DNA of 64,000 nt from CAXBES01 sp963974915 (GTDB taxonomy: Bacteria > Bacteroidota > Bacteroidia > Flavobacteriales > Flavobacteriaceae): positions 1 to 64,000 of the forward strand of contig CAXBES010000005.1 of NCBI GenBank assembly GCA_963974915.1, read 5' to 3'. This document shows, in pieces, positions 43,656-52,784 of the stretch (within the stretch, counting starts at the first letter, position 1; every line of letters begins with the position of its first letter). The position numbers were made by a program, and so were the translations under genes. Under the pieces are notes generated by a model, which was not told the DNA's origin, made no database searches, and was given only the letters and a program-made list of their open reading frames with translations.

Positions 43656-44369
43656 ATGCTTAAAAGAATAAATTTGGAACATATCCTTTTTTTGGATATT
43701 GAAACCGTTCCGCAATATCCCAATTTCGAGGATCTGGATGAAACTACTCAACTCTTATACGAGCAAAAAACACAGTATCAACGCAAAGATGAGTTTTCGG
43801 CGAAAGATTTTTACGCCCGTGCAGGAATTTGGGCCGAATTCGGAAAAATAGTGTGTATCTCTGCAGGATTCTTTAAAATGAATGGGGATGTGAGAAGCTT
43901 TAGGGTTACGAGCTTTCACGGAACTGAAGTTAAGATTTTAAAGGATTTCAGAAAGCTTCTGGAATCGCATTTCAACAAATCTCATCACCTGCTTTGTGCT
44001 CATAATGGTAAAGAATTCGATTTCCCATTTATAGCGCGCCGAATGATCATTAATCGTATTGAACTTCCGTATAAATTAAATCTCTTCGGAAAAAAACCCT
44101 GGGAAGTACCCCACCTAGATACTCTGGAACTATGGAAATTTGGAGATTATAAAACTTTTACCTCTTTGAAGCTTATGGCAAATGTATTAGGAATACCCTC
44201 TCCAAAAGATGATATAGACGGGAGTCAGGTTCGTGATGTTTTTTACGAAGAAAATGATGTGGAGCGCATCATCAAATATTGTGAAAAAGACACTATTACT
44301 GTTGCACAAATACTTCTAAGGCTTCGCAACGAAGAATTATTAAGTAAGGAAGAAATACTTTCGGTATAA
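43656..44369 (+). CDS. 3'-5' exonuclease, PolB-like RNase H fold
   Basis: 237 residues. DEDD-type exonuclease motifs: Exo I Asp14-x-Glu16 (FLDIETVPQ), Exo II CAHNGKEFDFPFIARR, and Exo III YCEKDTITVAQ. It matches the predicted 3'-5' exonuclease family related to PolB editing domains; likely cuts DNA or RNA ends. The bases before the start give no clear promoter box. Confidence 0.9.
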   Translation: MLKRINLEHILFLDIETVPQYPNFEDLDETTQLLYEQKTQYQRKDEFSAKDFYARAGIWAEFGKIVCISAGFFKMNGDVRSFRVTSFHGTEVKILKDFRKLLESHFNKSHHLLCAHNGKEFDFPFIARRMIINRIELPYKLNLFGKKPWEVPHLDTLELWKFGDYKTFTSLKLMANVLGIPSPKDDIDGSQVRDVFYEENDVERIIKYCEKDTITVAQILLRLRNEELLSKEEILSV

Positions 44370-44459
44370 ATAATTACCATGGTTTGGAAGCCGATATAAA
44401 AGCTCATCTGCTTAAATTTTTGTATTTTTCGGGTTCTATCACAAAAAAAATTGAAGAAA

Positions 44460-44855
44460 ATGAATTTGAAAAACACGAGAAAAATATCAATAGCTCTATT
44501 TTCAATGAGTGTACTTTTTTTGTACTCATGCGAAGAAAAGACTAAAAAGGACAATAAAAGCACAAGCAATCAAACAGAAGCAGTGACGCCTGCAAAAAAA
44601 GTCGCAACACCGGCTAAGTCTGCAGATGGCGTTACTTTAAATCCGTCGCACGGCCAACCCGGCCATCGTTGTGATATAGCGGTTGGTGCACCTTTAAATT
44701 CGAAACCAACTCCGGTAAGAACGAACACGCAAAAATCTGATGTAATGCTTGATAATAATAACAGTAGTACGACAACATTGCCAAAGGGAACTCCAAATCC
44801 TGCTCACGGGCAGCCGGGGCATAATTGTGCAGTAAAAGTAGGCGATCCTTTATAA
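44460..44855 (+). CDS. Lipoprotein with two HGQPGHxC motifs
   Basis: 131 residues from ATG 44460; a TTG three codons earlier is in frame but less likely. Lipoprotein signal ending YSCEEK. A Lys/Ser/Thr/Pro linker follows, then the motif NPSHGQPGHRCDIAVGAPL, a second linker, and NPAHGQPGHNCAVKVGDPL at the C terminus. The repeats give two His, one Cys and a Gly pair each, which could bind a metal. I have met HGQPGHxC proteins in Bacteroidota, without known function. Confidence 0.8.
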   Translation: MNLKNTRKISIALFSMSVLFLYSCEEKTKKDNKSTSNQTEAVTPAKKVATPAKSADGVTLNPSHGQPGHRCDIAVGAPLNSKPTPVRTNTQKSDVMLDNNNSSTTTLPKGTPNPAHGQPGHNCAVKVGDPL

Positions 44856-44879
44856 GAAAAGAGAATCTAATAATAATTA

Positions 44880-44912
44880 AAAGCCCCGACAGCAAATCGC
44901 TATCGGGGCTTT
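44880..44912. terminator. Bidirectional terminator
   Basis: Stem AAAGCCCCGA/TCGGGGCTTT, GC-rich, with A/T runs on both sides. It lies between the convergent HGQPGHxC gene and the metalloprotease gene. Confidence 0.85.
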
Positions 44913-44934
44913 CTCTTAAATAAAAAACCTAATA

Positions 44935-47900
44935 CTACTCCTTAATAAATCGCTCAACAAAGGTTTCATTACCTGCGTTGATCTGAATAATATAAATTCC
45001 GCTTTGCAGATTAGAGACGTCTACAGTGTTTGTAAAAGCTTCTTTTGCTACGGTTTGTCCAATTAAATTGAATATCACATAATCGGTCGCAGTTGCACCC
45101 ATTACAGAAACATTAAGTGTATTCCCTTTTACCGGATTTGGATAAATACTAAATAATGTGGTGCTGTTATTAGCGTCACCCAGCAATGTATTTGTATTTG
45201 GTCCAACAACACCATTGTTAATAGGATTGCTACCATTGATTACTACAATGTAATCTTCCACCTCTCCATAAGTAAACGACTCACACGGATCTGGAATATC
45301 ATTGTATTTCATAGAAACTCGCATTCTGGTTGCTCCTGCCGAAGCACCCGAAGGGACAGTAAAACTTCCGGAAACAGAAGTTGCCGTAGTCGCAGAACGG
45401 GAATAAACCAGCTCACCTGAATCTCCAAAATCACCATCTCGGTTATAATCTATCCACACTGCATATCCTTCAGAGTAAACCGTCCCGGTCCAGGCCGGAG
45501 TGATCGTGATCGTGTTTGTTCCACCTAAGGTTGTTGAAAGAGATGTGTAATCTCCATAACCCCCTGGTGAAGCCCCGGTAGCGTTATTAATACTTCCAAT
45601 TTGTACTCTTTGAATGTACTCGTCTGAAGTATTATTTCCGTTAGATGCACAATATCCGGTTGGAGGATTTCCTCCACCACTTCCGGTAGTAACGCTAACA
45701 TTGTCTATAGCGATATCTGCCTGCCAGGTAGAACCAGTTAACCTGTTAAACCTTAATTGAACACTTCCACCTGCGTATGCAGAGAGGTCTATAGAGGTGC
45801 TTAACCATGAATTTCCTTTATTTCCGGTCTCACTCCAAAGAGTTGTCCAGGAACCTCCATTGTCACTGCTAGCTTCCAGGGCGATACTTCCCATATCTGA
45901 AGCTCCGTACATATGATAATTAAAGCTTACACTCGCTGCGGTTGCTGCACTTAAATCTAAGCAAGGAGAATTTAGAATTGCTCTCTTACTAGGATAGTTT
46001 GGTGAACTTGCTTCCACATACATATACCATGATCCTGCAGCACCAGAACTTGGTCCCGTATTGCTGGAAGGCGTTCCTCCAGAATCACGAGTCCAGTTAA
46101 TATCATCTGCTGTAGATTGTGTCCATGCTCCCAGTCCGCTTTCAAAACTTTCGGTATAAGGGAAAGAAGAAATTCCTCCGGCACATCCACTTCCACCGCC
46201 ACTTCCGCTGGTAGTAACGTTTACCGTATTGCTATAGCCCGAAACATTTCCGGCGGCATCGCGAGCCCGCACTCTAAAAGAATAGGCCGTTGAAGCTGTT
46301 AACCCTGTAATTTGTGCCGTAGTTCCTGCAACAGTTCCAAGATTAGAACTTCCCTGATAAACATCATATCCGGTTACCCCAACATTATCTGTTGAAGCAT
46401 TCCATGAAAGATCTACTGTTGTTTGCGTAACATTCGATGCTGCAAGACTCGTTGGTACTGAAGGAGCCTGTGTATCTGGTGCTGCGCTGGTAGTTACATT
46501 CACAGTATTACTATAACCTGAAATGTTTCCTGCTGCGTCACGTGCTCTTACTCTAAAAGAATAGGCCGTTGACGCCGTTAAACCGGTGATCTGAGTGGCA
46601 GTACCGGTTACTGTTCCCAGATTCGTACTCCCTTGATAAACATCATAACCCGTTACGCCAACATTATCTGTTGAAGCATTCCAAGAAAGATCAACCGTTG
46701 TTTGTGTTACATTCGATGCCGTAAGACTTCCGGGAACCGAAGGAGCCTGTGTATCTACTGTAGATCCTCCAAGATTAATGGTATAATCTTCTACTTCACC
46801 ATAAGTAAATGATTCACAAGCGGTAGGTATACCGTTGTATTTCATGGAAACACGCATTCTTACAGATTCGCCCGATGTACCACTTGGAACAGTAAAACTT
46901 CCACTGTTTGGAGTGTTGGTTGAGGCCGCTTTAGACCATACTTGTTCCCCTGCATCATCAAAATCCATATCGTCGTTATAATCTATCCAAACCGAATAAC
47001 CTTCAGCATAAACAGTCCCTGTCCAGGTAGGAGTAACTGTAATCGTATACGTTTGACCTTCGGTTAGATCTGTAGAAATACTCGTAAAATCTGAATAAAA
47101 CTGCGCTCCACTTGCGTTATTGATAGTTCCTAATTGCACCCGACTAATATATTCGTCATTTACATTAGTACTAGCAGAAGCGCAATAGCTTCCGCCACCT
47201 CCACCACCATAAGCAGCTCCAACACCAACCGCATGCCATGCATTGGTAACAGCCTGCTCTTCGGCACCGCCGGCGCCATAAAGATCTATAGCCGCTTGAA
47301 TAGAGCCGGTTCTTGCATTAGCAAAAGTTGAATTCGCCGAAAGGTAAATGTTTAAAGTTCTATAAGAAATTGCAGCAGCTTTGGTCATCCCGATCCCGGA
47401 AACGCTAAAAGCACTTCCCACATCGTTGGTGCCATTTCCGCCTACTACAGTTAAATAAAACCAATAGTTTAAAACGCCGGAGTTAGTGTGAACCCCACAG
47501 TAGTCGTTACTTTGCGTTGGAGTACCGCAATTTGGGTTTTGCCAGTAAGTGCCGCCGTAAGTATCGGGTTGTCCTAGTGACGTAGGGTTACTCATTGAAC
47601 GCAAAGCAGCAGAACCTGTTCTTCTGTCAATTTCATCTCCTATTAACCACACTTCGGCAGATGGATTTGTGTCGCTTCCGTTGCCTTTAGCGAAATGTTC
47701 AACAGCCGCTCCCCAAATATCAGAGAAACCTTCGTTAAGACCCCCGGATTCTCGCTGATAAGCAAGATCTGCGGTATAAGTCGTTACAGCGTGTCCTATT
47801 TCGTGAGCAGCAACATCTATTGAAGTTAATGCATCAAAGTATCCATTTCCTTCATTTCCATTGGAAGAACCATCACCATACGACATTACGGAACCATTCC

Positions 47901-49041
47901 AAAAAGCATTGTCATAATTATTATCAACGTGCACATAACTCCGAATTTGAGCTCCTGATCCATCATAACTATCACGATTGTGCTTAGTCTGCCAGTAATC
48001 GTAGGTCATCATTGCACCCCAATGTGCATCGAGTGCCGCATTATCTTTTGCAGCATTGTTATGCTCTCCGGAAGTCCAGTTATTGTCATTATCTGTAAAC
48101 TGAGCGTAATTACTTACGTATGGGTAGGAAAAACCAGGTGCCTGATTCAGTGCATCTCGAGTATAAACATCCCTACCTATGTCTTCTAAAATATAATTAC
48201 TGCCACTTAATCTGGTTTCGATTGTACGGCTACCGCTATAACGTGTTGCCCCGGTTCCACTAACTACAGCTAGAAAATCTTCATTCTCTATACGAGCACA
48301 GTAGGCTTCTTCCGTTTCTATGGTTACAGGAGTTTCACCAACATGTCCAAATGTTGTGGCGTGTTTTATAATAGCATTGTAAAATAATGGTTGCCCGGTA
48401 TTAGCATCAATATACAAATCACCACGGCTTATGGGACTCGTAGCGAACATGTCGAATTTGTATGCTAACTTATAAGTACTGATATCTGAAACATCTCTTC
48501 CACTATCAAAATCCGGTAAGATAACGAGTTCTCCTGTTGGCTTTTGATAATTATCCATTTCTTCAGCAGCTTCCGGATATTCCCACATATAATGTTGAGC
48601 ACCAATATGATTAAGCGCTCTGTTAAAAGCCTGAGTATTACTTATGGTTGGTGTTACCTGAAAATCTTCATTGATCGAATAATACTCAGAACTCAAAGAT
48701 TTCACATTTCCGTTACGACTATGCAAGGTAAGTGTACCAAATTCAACCTTTACACCATTAAAATACTGTTGTAATTTCTGGTGGGTAAATCCTAATTGAT
48801 CTTGTTCTTGTTTAATCGAAGTAAAAGAAGTTTGGGGAGGGGGAGAGAGAACTTCTTGAAAGAGTTGTGAAGTGTTTTGAATTGAGTAAGTTTCGGTGTC
48901 ATCGAAAACTAGAAGACTAGGCGGTTTCTTGATGTTTTGTTTTTCATCAGGCTTATTTTGCGCTTCTGCATTTTGATTTCCAAAAGAGAAAACAAAAGCC
49001 GACAATGAAAAAACAAAAATCAACTTGTTAATTTTTTTCAT
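44935..49041 (-). CDS. Secreted M4-family metalloprotease with GEVED and FN3 domains, T9SS cargo
   Basis: 1368 residues. Signal peptide (1-27), FTP/PepSY-type propeptide to about 290, then a thermolysin-like domain with HEIGH near 412 and the third zinc ligand Glu in GLNEGFSD near 435. After it come a GEVED domain (YCASASTNVNDEYI..EVEDYTINL), two nearly identical fibronectin type III repeats (about 760-945), a MAM/Ig-like carbohydrate or protein-binding region, a second GEVED domain and a type A T9SS sorting domain (IYPNPVKGNTLNV...FVERFIKE, about 1285-1368). It is exported and probably cell-surface-linked or released. Confidence 0.95.
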   Translation of the reverse strand: MKKINKLIFVFSLSAFVFSFGNQNAEAQNKPDEKQNIKKPPSLLVFDDTETYSIQNTSQLFQEVLSPPPQTSFTSIKQEQDQLGFTHQKLQQYFNGVKVEFGTLTLHSRNGNVKSLSSEYYSINEDFQVTPTISNTQAFNRALNHIGAQHYMWEYPEAAEEMDNYQKPTGELVILPDFDSGRDVSDISTYKLAYKFDMFATSPISRGDLYIDANTGQPLFYNAIIKHATTFGHVGETPVTIETEEAYCARIENEDFLAVVSGTGATRYSGSRTIETRLSGSNYILEDIGRDVYTRDALNQAPGFSYPYVSNYAQFTDNDNNWTSGEHNNAAKDNAALDAHWGAMMTYDYWQTKHNRDSYDGSGAQIRSYVHVDNNYDNAFWNGSVMSYGDGSSNGNEGNGYFDALTSIDVAAHEIGHAVTTYTADLAYQRESGGLNEGFSDIWGAAVEHFAKGNGSDTNPSAEVWLIGDEIDRRTGSAALRSMSNPTSLGQPDTYGGTYWQNPNCGTPTQSNDYCGVHTNSGVLNYWFYLTVVGGNGTNDVGSAFSVSGIGMTKAAAISYRTLNIYLSANSTFANARTGSIQAAIDLYGAGGAEEQAVTNAWHAVGVGAAYGGGGGGSYCASASTNVNDEYISRVQLGTINNASGAQFYSDFTSISTDLTEGQTYTITVTPTWTGTVYAEGYSVWIDYNDDMDFDDAGEQVWSKAASTNTPNSGSFTVPSGTSGESVRMRVSMKYNGIPTACESFTYGEVEDYTINLGGSTVDTQAPSVPGSLTASNVTQTTVDLSWNASTDNVGVTGYDVYQGSTNLGTVTGTATQITGLTASTAYSFRVRARDAAGNISGYSNTVNVTTSAAPDTQAPSVPTSLAASNVTQTTVDLSWNASTDNVGVTGYDVYQGSSNLGTVAGTTAQITGLTASTAYSFRVRARDAAGNVSGYSNTVNVTTSGSGGGSGCAGGISSFPYTESFESGLGAWTQSTADDINWTRDSGGTPSSNTGPSSGAAGSWYMYVEASSPNYPSKRAILNSPCLDLSAATAASVSFNYHMYGASDMGSIALEASSDNGGSWTTLWSETGNKGNSWLSTSIDLSAYAGGSVQLRFNRLTGSTWQADIAIDNVSVTTGSGGGNPPTGYCASNGNNTSDEYIQRVQIGSINNATGASPGGYGDYTSLSTTLGGTNTITITPAWTGTVYSEGYAVWIDYNRDGDFGDSGELVYSRSATTATSVSGSFTVPSGASAGATRMRVSMKYNDIPDPCESFTYGEVEDYIVVINGSNPINNGVVGPNTNTLLGDANNSTTLFSIYPNPVKGNTLNVSVMGATATDYVIFNLIGQTVAKEAFTNTVDVSNLQSGIYIIQINAGNETFVERFIKE
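46207..46764. repeat. Two direct repeats of 279 bp encoding FN3 domains
   Basis: Two adjacent copies, 46207-46485 and 46486-46764, each of 93 codons, encode fibronectin type III units differing at only a few residues (VTGTATQ against VAGTTAQ; GNIS against GNVS). This suggests recent duplication or gene conversion within the protease gene. Confidence 0.8.
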
Positions 49042-49232
49042 AATAAATTAGTGTTTAATTAATAATTAGGTTTGTATTTAATAAAATACACACGAAACAA
49101 TAGAAATTATTGCGGAATAAAAAATTTTCTCGATGAACTACACCAAGAACTTATTAACAAAACCTTAACAGATACTGTAAAGTCTACTAAAATTGTAGAT
49201 TAGACATAATCATCTTACTTCTATAATTTTAA

Positions 49233-49240
49233 TACCTTTG
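49233..49240 (+). promoter_or_regulatory. -7 box 5 nt before the peptide ABC ATPase gene
   Basis: TACCTTTG, then ATCCA and the ATG at 49246. No well-placed TTG. An almost leaderless transcript is implied. Confidence 0.45.
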
Positions 49241-49245
49241 ATCCA

Positions 49246-50934
49246 ATGTCTCAAAAAACCTTACTTTCTGTAAATGATCTTACTATTTCCTTCGGAAAGA
49301 AAAACGAATTAGCTGAAGTGATTCACAACATTTCGTTTGATGTTCTTGATAATGAGGTTATTGGAATAGTTGGAGAATCGGGTTCGGGAAAATCTGTCAC
49401 TTCACTTGCCATTATGGGTTTATTACCTTCGAAGAATAGTAAAGTTACGGGTGAAATAATTTTTGATGGAAAAAATCTCGTTTCTGAAAAAGACAAGTCT
49501 CTTCAGAAATTGAGAGGGAACGAAATCGCAATGATCTTTCAGGAACCTATGAGCGCTTTAAATCCGTCGCTTAGTTGCGGTTATCAGGTATCTGAAATAC
49601 TTCAGCACCATCTCAATTTACAAGCTTCCGAAGCAAAAAAACAAACTATCACGCTTTTCGAAAAGGTAAAACTCCCCAGACCCCGGGAAATCTATAAAAG
49701 TTATCCGCATCAAATTAGTGGCGGACAAATGCAGCGGGTGATGATTGCGATGGCGATCGCTTGTAAACCTAAACTTTTAATAGCCGATGAGCCTACCACT
49801 GCATTAGATGTCACAGTTCAGAAGGAAATATTATTACTCTTAAAGGAACTTCAGAAGGAAACCGGAATGAGCTTGATATTTATTTCACATGATCTTAGTC
49901 TGGTTTCTGAAATTGCCGATAAAGTTATCGTAATGTATAAAGGAAATGTTGTGGAAAAAGGAAGTGTATTCCAAATTTTTAAAATCCCCAAAAACGACTA
50001 CACAAAAGCGTTATTAGCGTCACGACCGTCATTGGATAAGCGCTTTAATCGGTTGCCAACCATACAATCGTTAGCTGATAAAACTTTTAAAGCTCGTGAA
50101 ATTACACCTCAGAAAAGAGCATTAAAACACAAGGAAATTTATACCCGGGAACCCATACTTAAAGTTCAGAATTTAGAAAAAGAATACTTCAGTAAAGCCG
50201 GTTTTTTTGGCAAAAAAAACAGCCTTAAAGCGGTAAATAATGTAAGTTTTAATGTTTATGAAGGAGAAACTCTTGGCTTGGTTGGGGAATCGGGATGTGG
50301 AAAATCTACCCTAGGGAAAGCCATATTACAATTGGACAAAGCAACTGCCGGCACAATAAAATACAGAGGGAAGGAGTTAACTACACTGAGTTCAAAAGAA
50401 ATTCGAAAATTACGCAAAGACATTCAACTTATTTTTCAGGATCCGTACTCCTCATTAAATCCTAAACTTCTTATTGGAAGTGCCTTGACGGAGCCTATGT
50501 TAGTTCACAACATTGGATATTCGAAAAAGAACAGAAAAGAAAAAGCTCTGGATCTGTTAACCAGGGTAGGACTTGATGAAAGTTATTATTACCGCTATCC
50601 ACACGAATTATCCGGCGGTCAGAGACAACGCGTAGGTATTGCCCGTACAATCGCCATGCAACCAAAATTGGTGATCTGTGACGAATCTGTCTCTGCATTA
50701 GACATTTCTGTACAGGCGCAGGTGTTGAACTTACTTAATGAGCTAAAAGAAGATTTTGGTTTTACCTATATTTTTATTTCTCACGATCTGGCAGTGGTAA
50801 AATATATGTCGGATCAACTGTTGGTAATGAATTCGGGAAAAATTGAAGAAATTGGGGATGCCGATGAAGTATATGCGAATCCAACCAGAGAATATACTCA
50901 AAAGCTTATAGATGCCATTCCGAAAGGAATTTAG
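49246..50934 (+). CDS. Fused peptide ABC transporter ATPase (DppD-DppF type)
   Basis: 562 residues holding two complete ABC ATPase domains. Domain 1 (about 5-265): Walker A GESGSGKS, signature ISGGQMQRV, Walker B LLIADEPTTALD. Domain 2 (about 300-560): Walker A GESGCGKST, signature LSGGQRQRV, Walker B LVICDESVSALD. Both have the oligopeptide subfamily hallmarks (EPMSALNPS; DPYSSLNPK). In other bacteria the two halves are separate genes, DppD/OppD and DppF/OppF. No permease or binding protein is adjacent. Single gene with its own terminator. Confidence 0.93.
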   Translation: MSQKTLLSVNDLTISFGKKNELAEVIHNISFDVLDNEVIGIVGESGSGKSVTSLAIMGLLPSKNSKVTGEIIFDGKNLVSEKDKSLQKLRGNEIAMIFQEPMSALNPSLSCGYQVSEILQHHLNLQASEAKKQTITLFEKVKLPRPREIYKSYPHQISGGQMQRVMIAMAIACKPKLLIADEPTTALDVTVQKEILLLLKELQKETGMSLIFISHDLSLVSEIADKVIVMYKGNVVEKGSVFQIFKIPKNDYTKALLASRPSLDKRFNRLPTIQSLADKTFKAREITPQKRALKHKEIYTREPILKVQNLEKEYFSKAGFFGKKNSLKAVNNVSFNVYEGETLGLVGESGCGKSTLGKAILQLDKATAGTIKYRGKELTTLSSKEIRKLRKDIQLIFQDPYSSLNPKLLIGSALTEPMLVHNIGYSKKNRKEKALDLLTRVGLDESYYYRYPHELSGGQRQRVGIARTIAMQPKLVICDESVSALDISVQAQVLNLLNELKEDFGFTYIFISHDLAVVKYMSDQLLVMNSGKIEEIGDADEVYANPTREYTQKLIDAIPKGI

Positions 50935-50969
50935 TTTAGATAACTGATCGTAAATTATTCAAACAAAAA

Positions 50970-51001
50970 AGACCCGTTCTAACCTCACAAAGAACGGGTC
51001 T
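50970..51001. terminator. Terminator of the peptide ABC ATPase gene
   Basis: Perfect 11-bp stem AGACCCGTTCT/AGAACGGGTCT with a 10-nt loop. A-rich on the left side and only a short T stretch on the right, so it fits better as a minus-strand terminator but probably serves the plus strand too. Confidence 0.75.
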
Positions 51002-51052
51002 AACCTTTATCTGTATCGTAGCAGATTCGGGGGTAAAATAACTCTGAAATAA

Positions 51053-51142
51053 TTACATCAATAAAAACACTTTTTTAGCCACATACATCACGCTTCTTAA
51101 AAGCCGAAATGTATTTTTGATGGACTTAACGATATCTTTCAT
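51053..51142 (-). CDS. Possible 29-residue basic amphipathic peptide
   Basis: MKDIVKSIKNTFRLLRSVMY... is cationic and amphipathic and ends VFLLM. The frame is open upstream, but this ATG is the only sensible start. It lies alone between two terminators. A TAT-G-TTTTG-like box lies upstream but does not match the consensus exactly. Homologues in related genomes would be needed to accept it. Confidence 0.25.
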   Translation of the reverse strand: MKDIVKSIKNTFRLLRSVMYVAKKVFLLM

Positions 51143-51281
51143 AAGTAGGTTATTTTGATTGGGACTGCTAATATCAAAACATATTTCAAAAAATACGATT
51201 AAAAACATATTTATTCGATGAAATACATAATATTTTAACATTAATACATTTTTTATAAGCTTTTTCCTACATATATAGCAT

Positions 51282-51310
51282 AAAAAAACCAATACATTAT
51301 GTATTGGTTT
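51282..51310 (-). terminator. Terminator of the scoA-scoB operon
   Basis: Minus strand AAACCAATACAT/ATGTATTGGTTT (12-bp symmetric arms) followed by a run of T. It lies 23 nt after the scoB stop. Confidence 0.8.
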
Positions 51311-51333
51311 AGGCTCTAAAACGGAGTTATTTA

Positions 51334-51990
51334 CTAAAATTTCATTTCCGGTATAGTTCCTTCAACAATTAGATCACCTTCCGTTGCCTTCTTAATTTCT
51401 TCTACGGAAACCCCCGGAGCACGTTCTAATAGTTTAAATTTTCCATCAACAATTTCAATTACGGCAAGATTGGAAACTATTTTCTTTACACAATTAACCC
51501 CGGTTAAGGGTAAGCTGCATCGTTTCAATAATTTTGATTCTCCCGCCCTATTTGTATGCATCATGGCTACAATAATATTATCGGCAGAGGCAACCAGATC
51601 CATAGCACCCCCCATACCTTTTACCATTTTACCGGGAATCTTCCAATTTGCAATATCTCCGTTTTGGGCTACTTCCATTGCGCCCAAAATAGTTAGGTCA
51701 ACATGCTGCCCTCTAATCATTGAAAAGCTCATGGCCGAATCGAAAAACGATGCCCCCGGCATAGCCGTTATGGTTTGTTTCCCTGCATTAATTAGATCGG
51801 GATCTTCTTCCCCTTCAAAAGGGAATGGTCCCATTCCTAAAATTCCATTTTCACTTTGAAACTCTACTTCTATATCGTCACGCACGAAATTTGCGACTAA
51901 GGTTGGGATACCAATCCCAAGATTTACATAGTAACCGTCTTTCACCTCCTTAGCAATTCGTTGTGCTATTTGTTCTTTTGATAGTGCCAT
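51334..51990 (-). CDS. scoB: 3-oxoacid CoA-transferase subunit B
   Basis: 218 residues. The catalytic Glu is in QSENGILGMGPFP, and GKMVKGMGGAMDLV is a further family block. With ScoA it moves CoA from succinyl-CoA to acetoacetate, in ketone-body or leucine breakdown. Start overlaps the scoA stop by one base. Confidence 0.95.
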   Translation of the reverse strand: MALSKEQIAQRIAKEVKDGYYVNLGIGIPTLVANFVRDDIEVEFQSENGILGMGPFPFEGEEDPDLINAGKQTITAMPGASFFDSAMSFSMIRGQHVDLTILGAMEVAQNGDIANWKIPGKMVKGMGGAMDLVASADNIIVAMMHTNRAGESKLLKRCSLPLTGVNCVKKIVSNLAVIEIVDGKFKLLERAPGVSVEEIKKATEGDLIVEGTIPEMKF

Positions 51991-52691
51991 TACATTTTCT
52001 TTCTTACGGTTAATTGTTCAATACGTTTCTCGTATTTCTCACCCTGAAATATGCGTTGAACAAAGATTCCGGGAATATGAATATGATTTGGGTCTAAACT
52101 TCCAATGGGAACAATCTCCTCTACTTCTGCAACTGTTATTTTAGCCGCTCCGCACATATTCGGATTAAAATTTCTGGCTGTACCTTTAAAGATCAAATTC
52201 CCTGCTGCATCACCTTTCCATGCTTTCACAAATGCAAAATCTGCTTCAAATGCTTTTTCAAGAATATGCATCTTACCATGAAATTCTCTCGATTCTTTCC
52301 CTTCGGCTACTTCTGTCCCATAACCTGCCGGTGTATAAAATGCCGGTATTCCACTTTGAGCAGCTCTACATCGTTGTGCTAAAGTTCCCTGCGGAATTAA
52401 CTCAACTTCAAGTTCACCACTTAACATTTGTCGTTCAAACTCGGCATTTTCACCAACATATGAAGATATCATCTTTTTTATTTGATGCTTCTGAAGCAAT
52501 AATCCCAAGCCAAAATCATCTACTCCCGCATTATTCGAAATACAGGTAACTCCCTTAATATTTAAACGCACTAATTCGGCTATAGCATTTTCCGGAATAC
52601 CGCTTAGTCCAAATCCGCCCAGCATAAAGGTCATTCCGTCTTTTACTCCCGAACACGCTTCTTGTACGTTCGAAACTGTTTTGTTGATCAT
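51990..52691 (-). CDS. scoA: 3-oxoacid CoA-transferase subunit A
   Basis: 233 residues. Signature GGFGLSGIPENAI (about 25-37), CoA-binding segment ISNNAGVDDFGLG, and IPAFYTPAGYGTEVAEGKE. Pairs with ScoB; the two genes are one operon with a terminator after it. The hairpin at 52732-52769 separates it from the PBP1A unit. Confidence 0.95.
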   Translation of the reverse strand: MINKTVSNVQEACSGVKDGMTFMLGGFGLSGIPENAIAELVRLNIKGVTCISNNAGVDDFGLGLLLQKHQIKKMISSYVGENAEFERQMLSGELEVELIPQGTLAQRCRAAQSGIPAFYTPAGYGTEVAEGKESREFHGKMHILEKAFEADFAFVKAWKGDAAGNLIFKGTARNFNPNMCGAAKITVAEVEEIVPIGSLDPNHIHIPGIFVQRIFQGEKYEKRIEQLTVRKKM

Positions 52692-52731
52692 CTATATTAT
52701 TTTTTATAAAAATACTGAAAATGACGCTATA

Positions 52732-52769
52732 AAAAAACCTGTTAATTAATGGAAACTAACAGGTTTTTT
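52732..52769 (-). terminator. Terminator after the ricT-gldH-PBP1A operon
   Basis: AAAAAACCTGTTA pairs with TAACAGGTTTTTT around a 12-nt loop, with T/A runs on both sides. It lies directly downstream of the PBP1A stop. Confidence 0.8.
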
Positions 52770-52784
52770 CTATAAGTAGTTCTT

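Larger units (their letters stand above)
50935..51333. other. Gene-poor stretch between peptide ATPase and CoA-transferase
   Basis: About 400 bp holding a strong terminator at 50970-51001, a doubtful 29-residue minus-strand ORF at 51053-51142 and a second terminator at 51282-51310. The remainder is very AT-rich without further genes that I can support. Confidence 0.5.

Noticed and set aside
46207..46764. Assembly artefact as a cause of the FN3 duplication
   Set aside because: The two copies differ at several bases and residues, so a simple assembly duplication is unlikely, though long-read data would settle it.
48544..48774. Plus-strand frames across the metalloprotease gene
   Set aside because: Antisense shadows; the minus-strand gene has clear domains throughout.
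51053..51292. 79-residue version of the minus-strand frame in the gap
   Set aside because: The first 50 codons are AT-driven with no sensible pattern; only the last 29 residues from the ATG at 51142 are worth considering.
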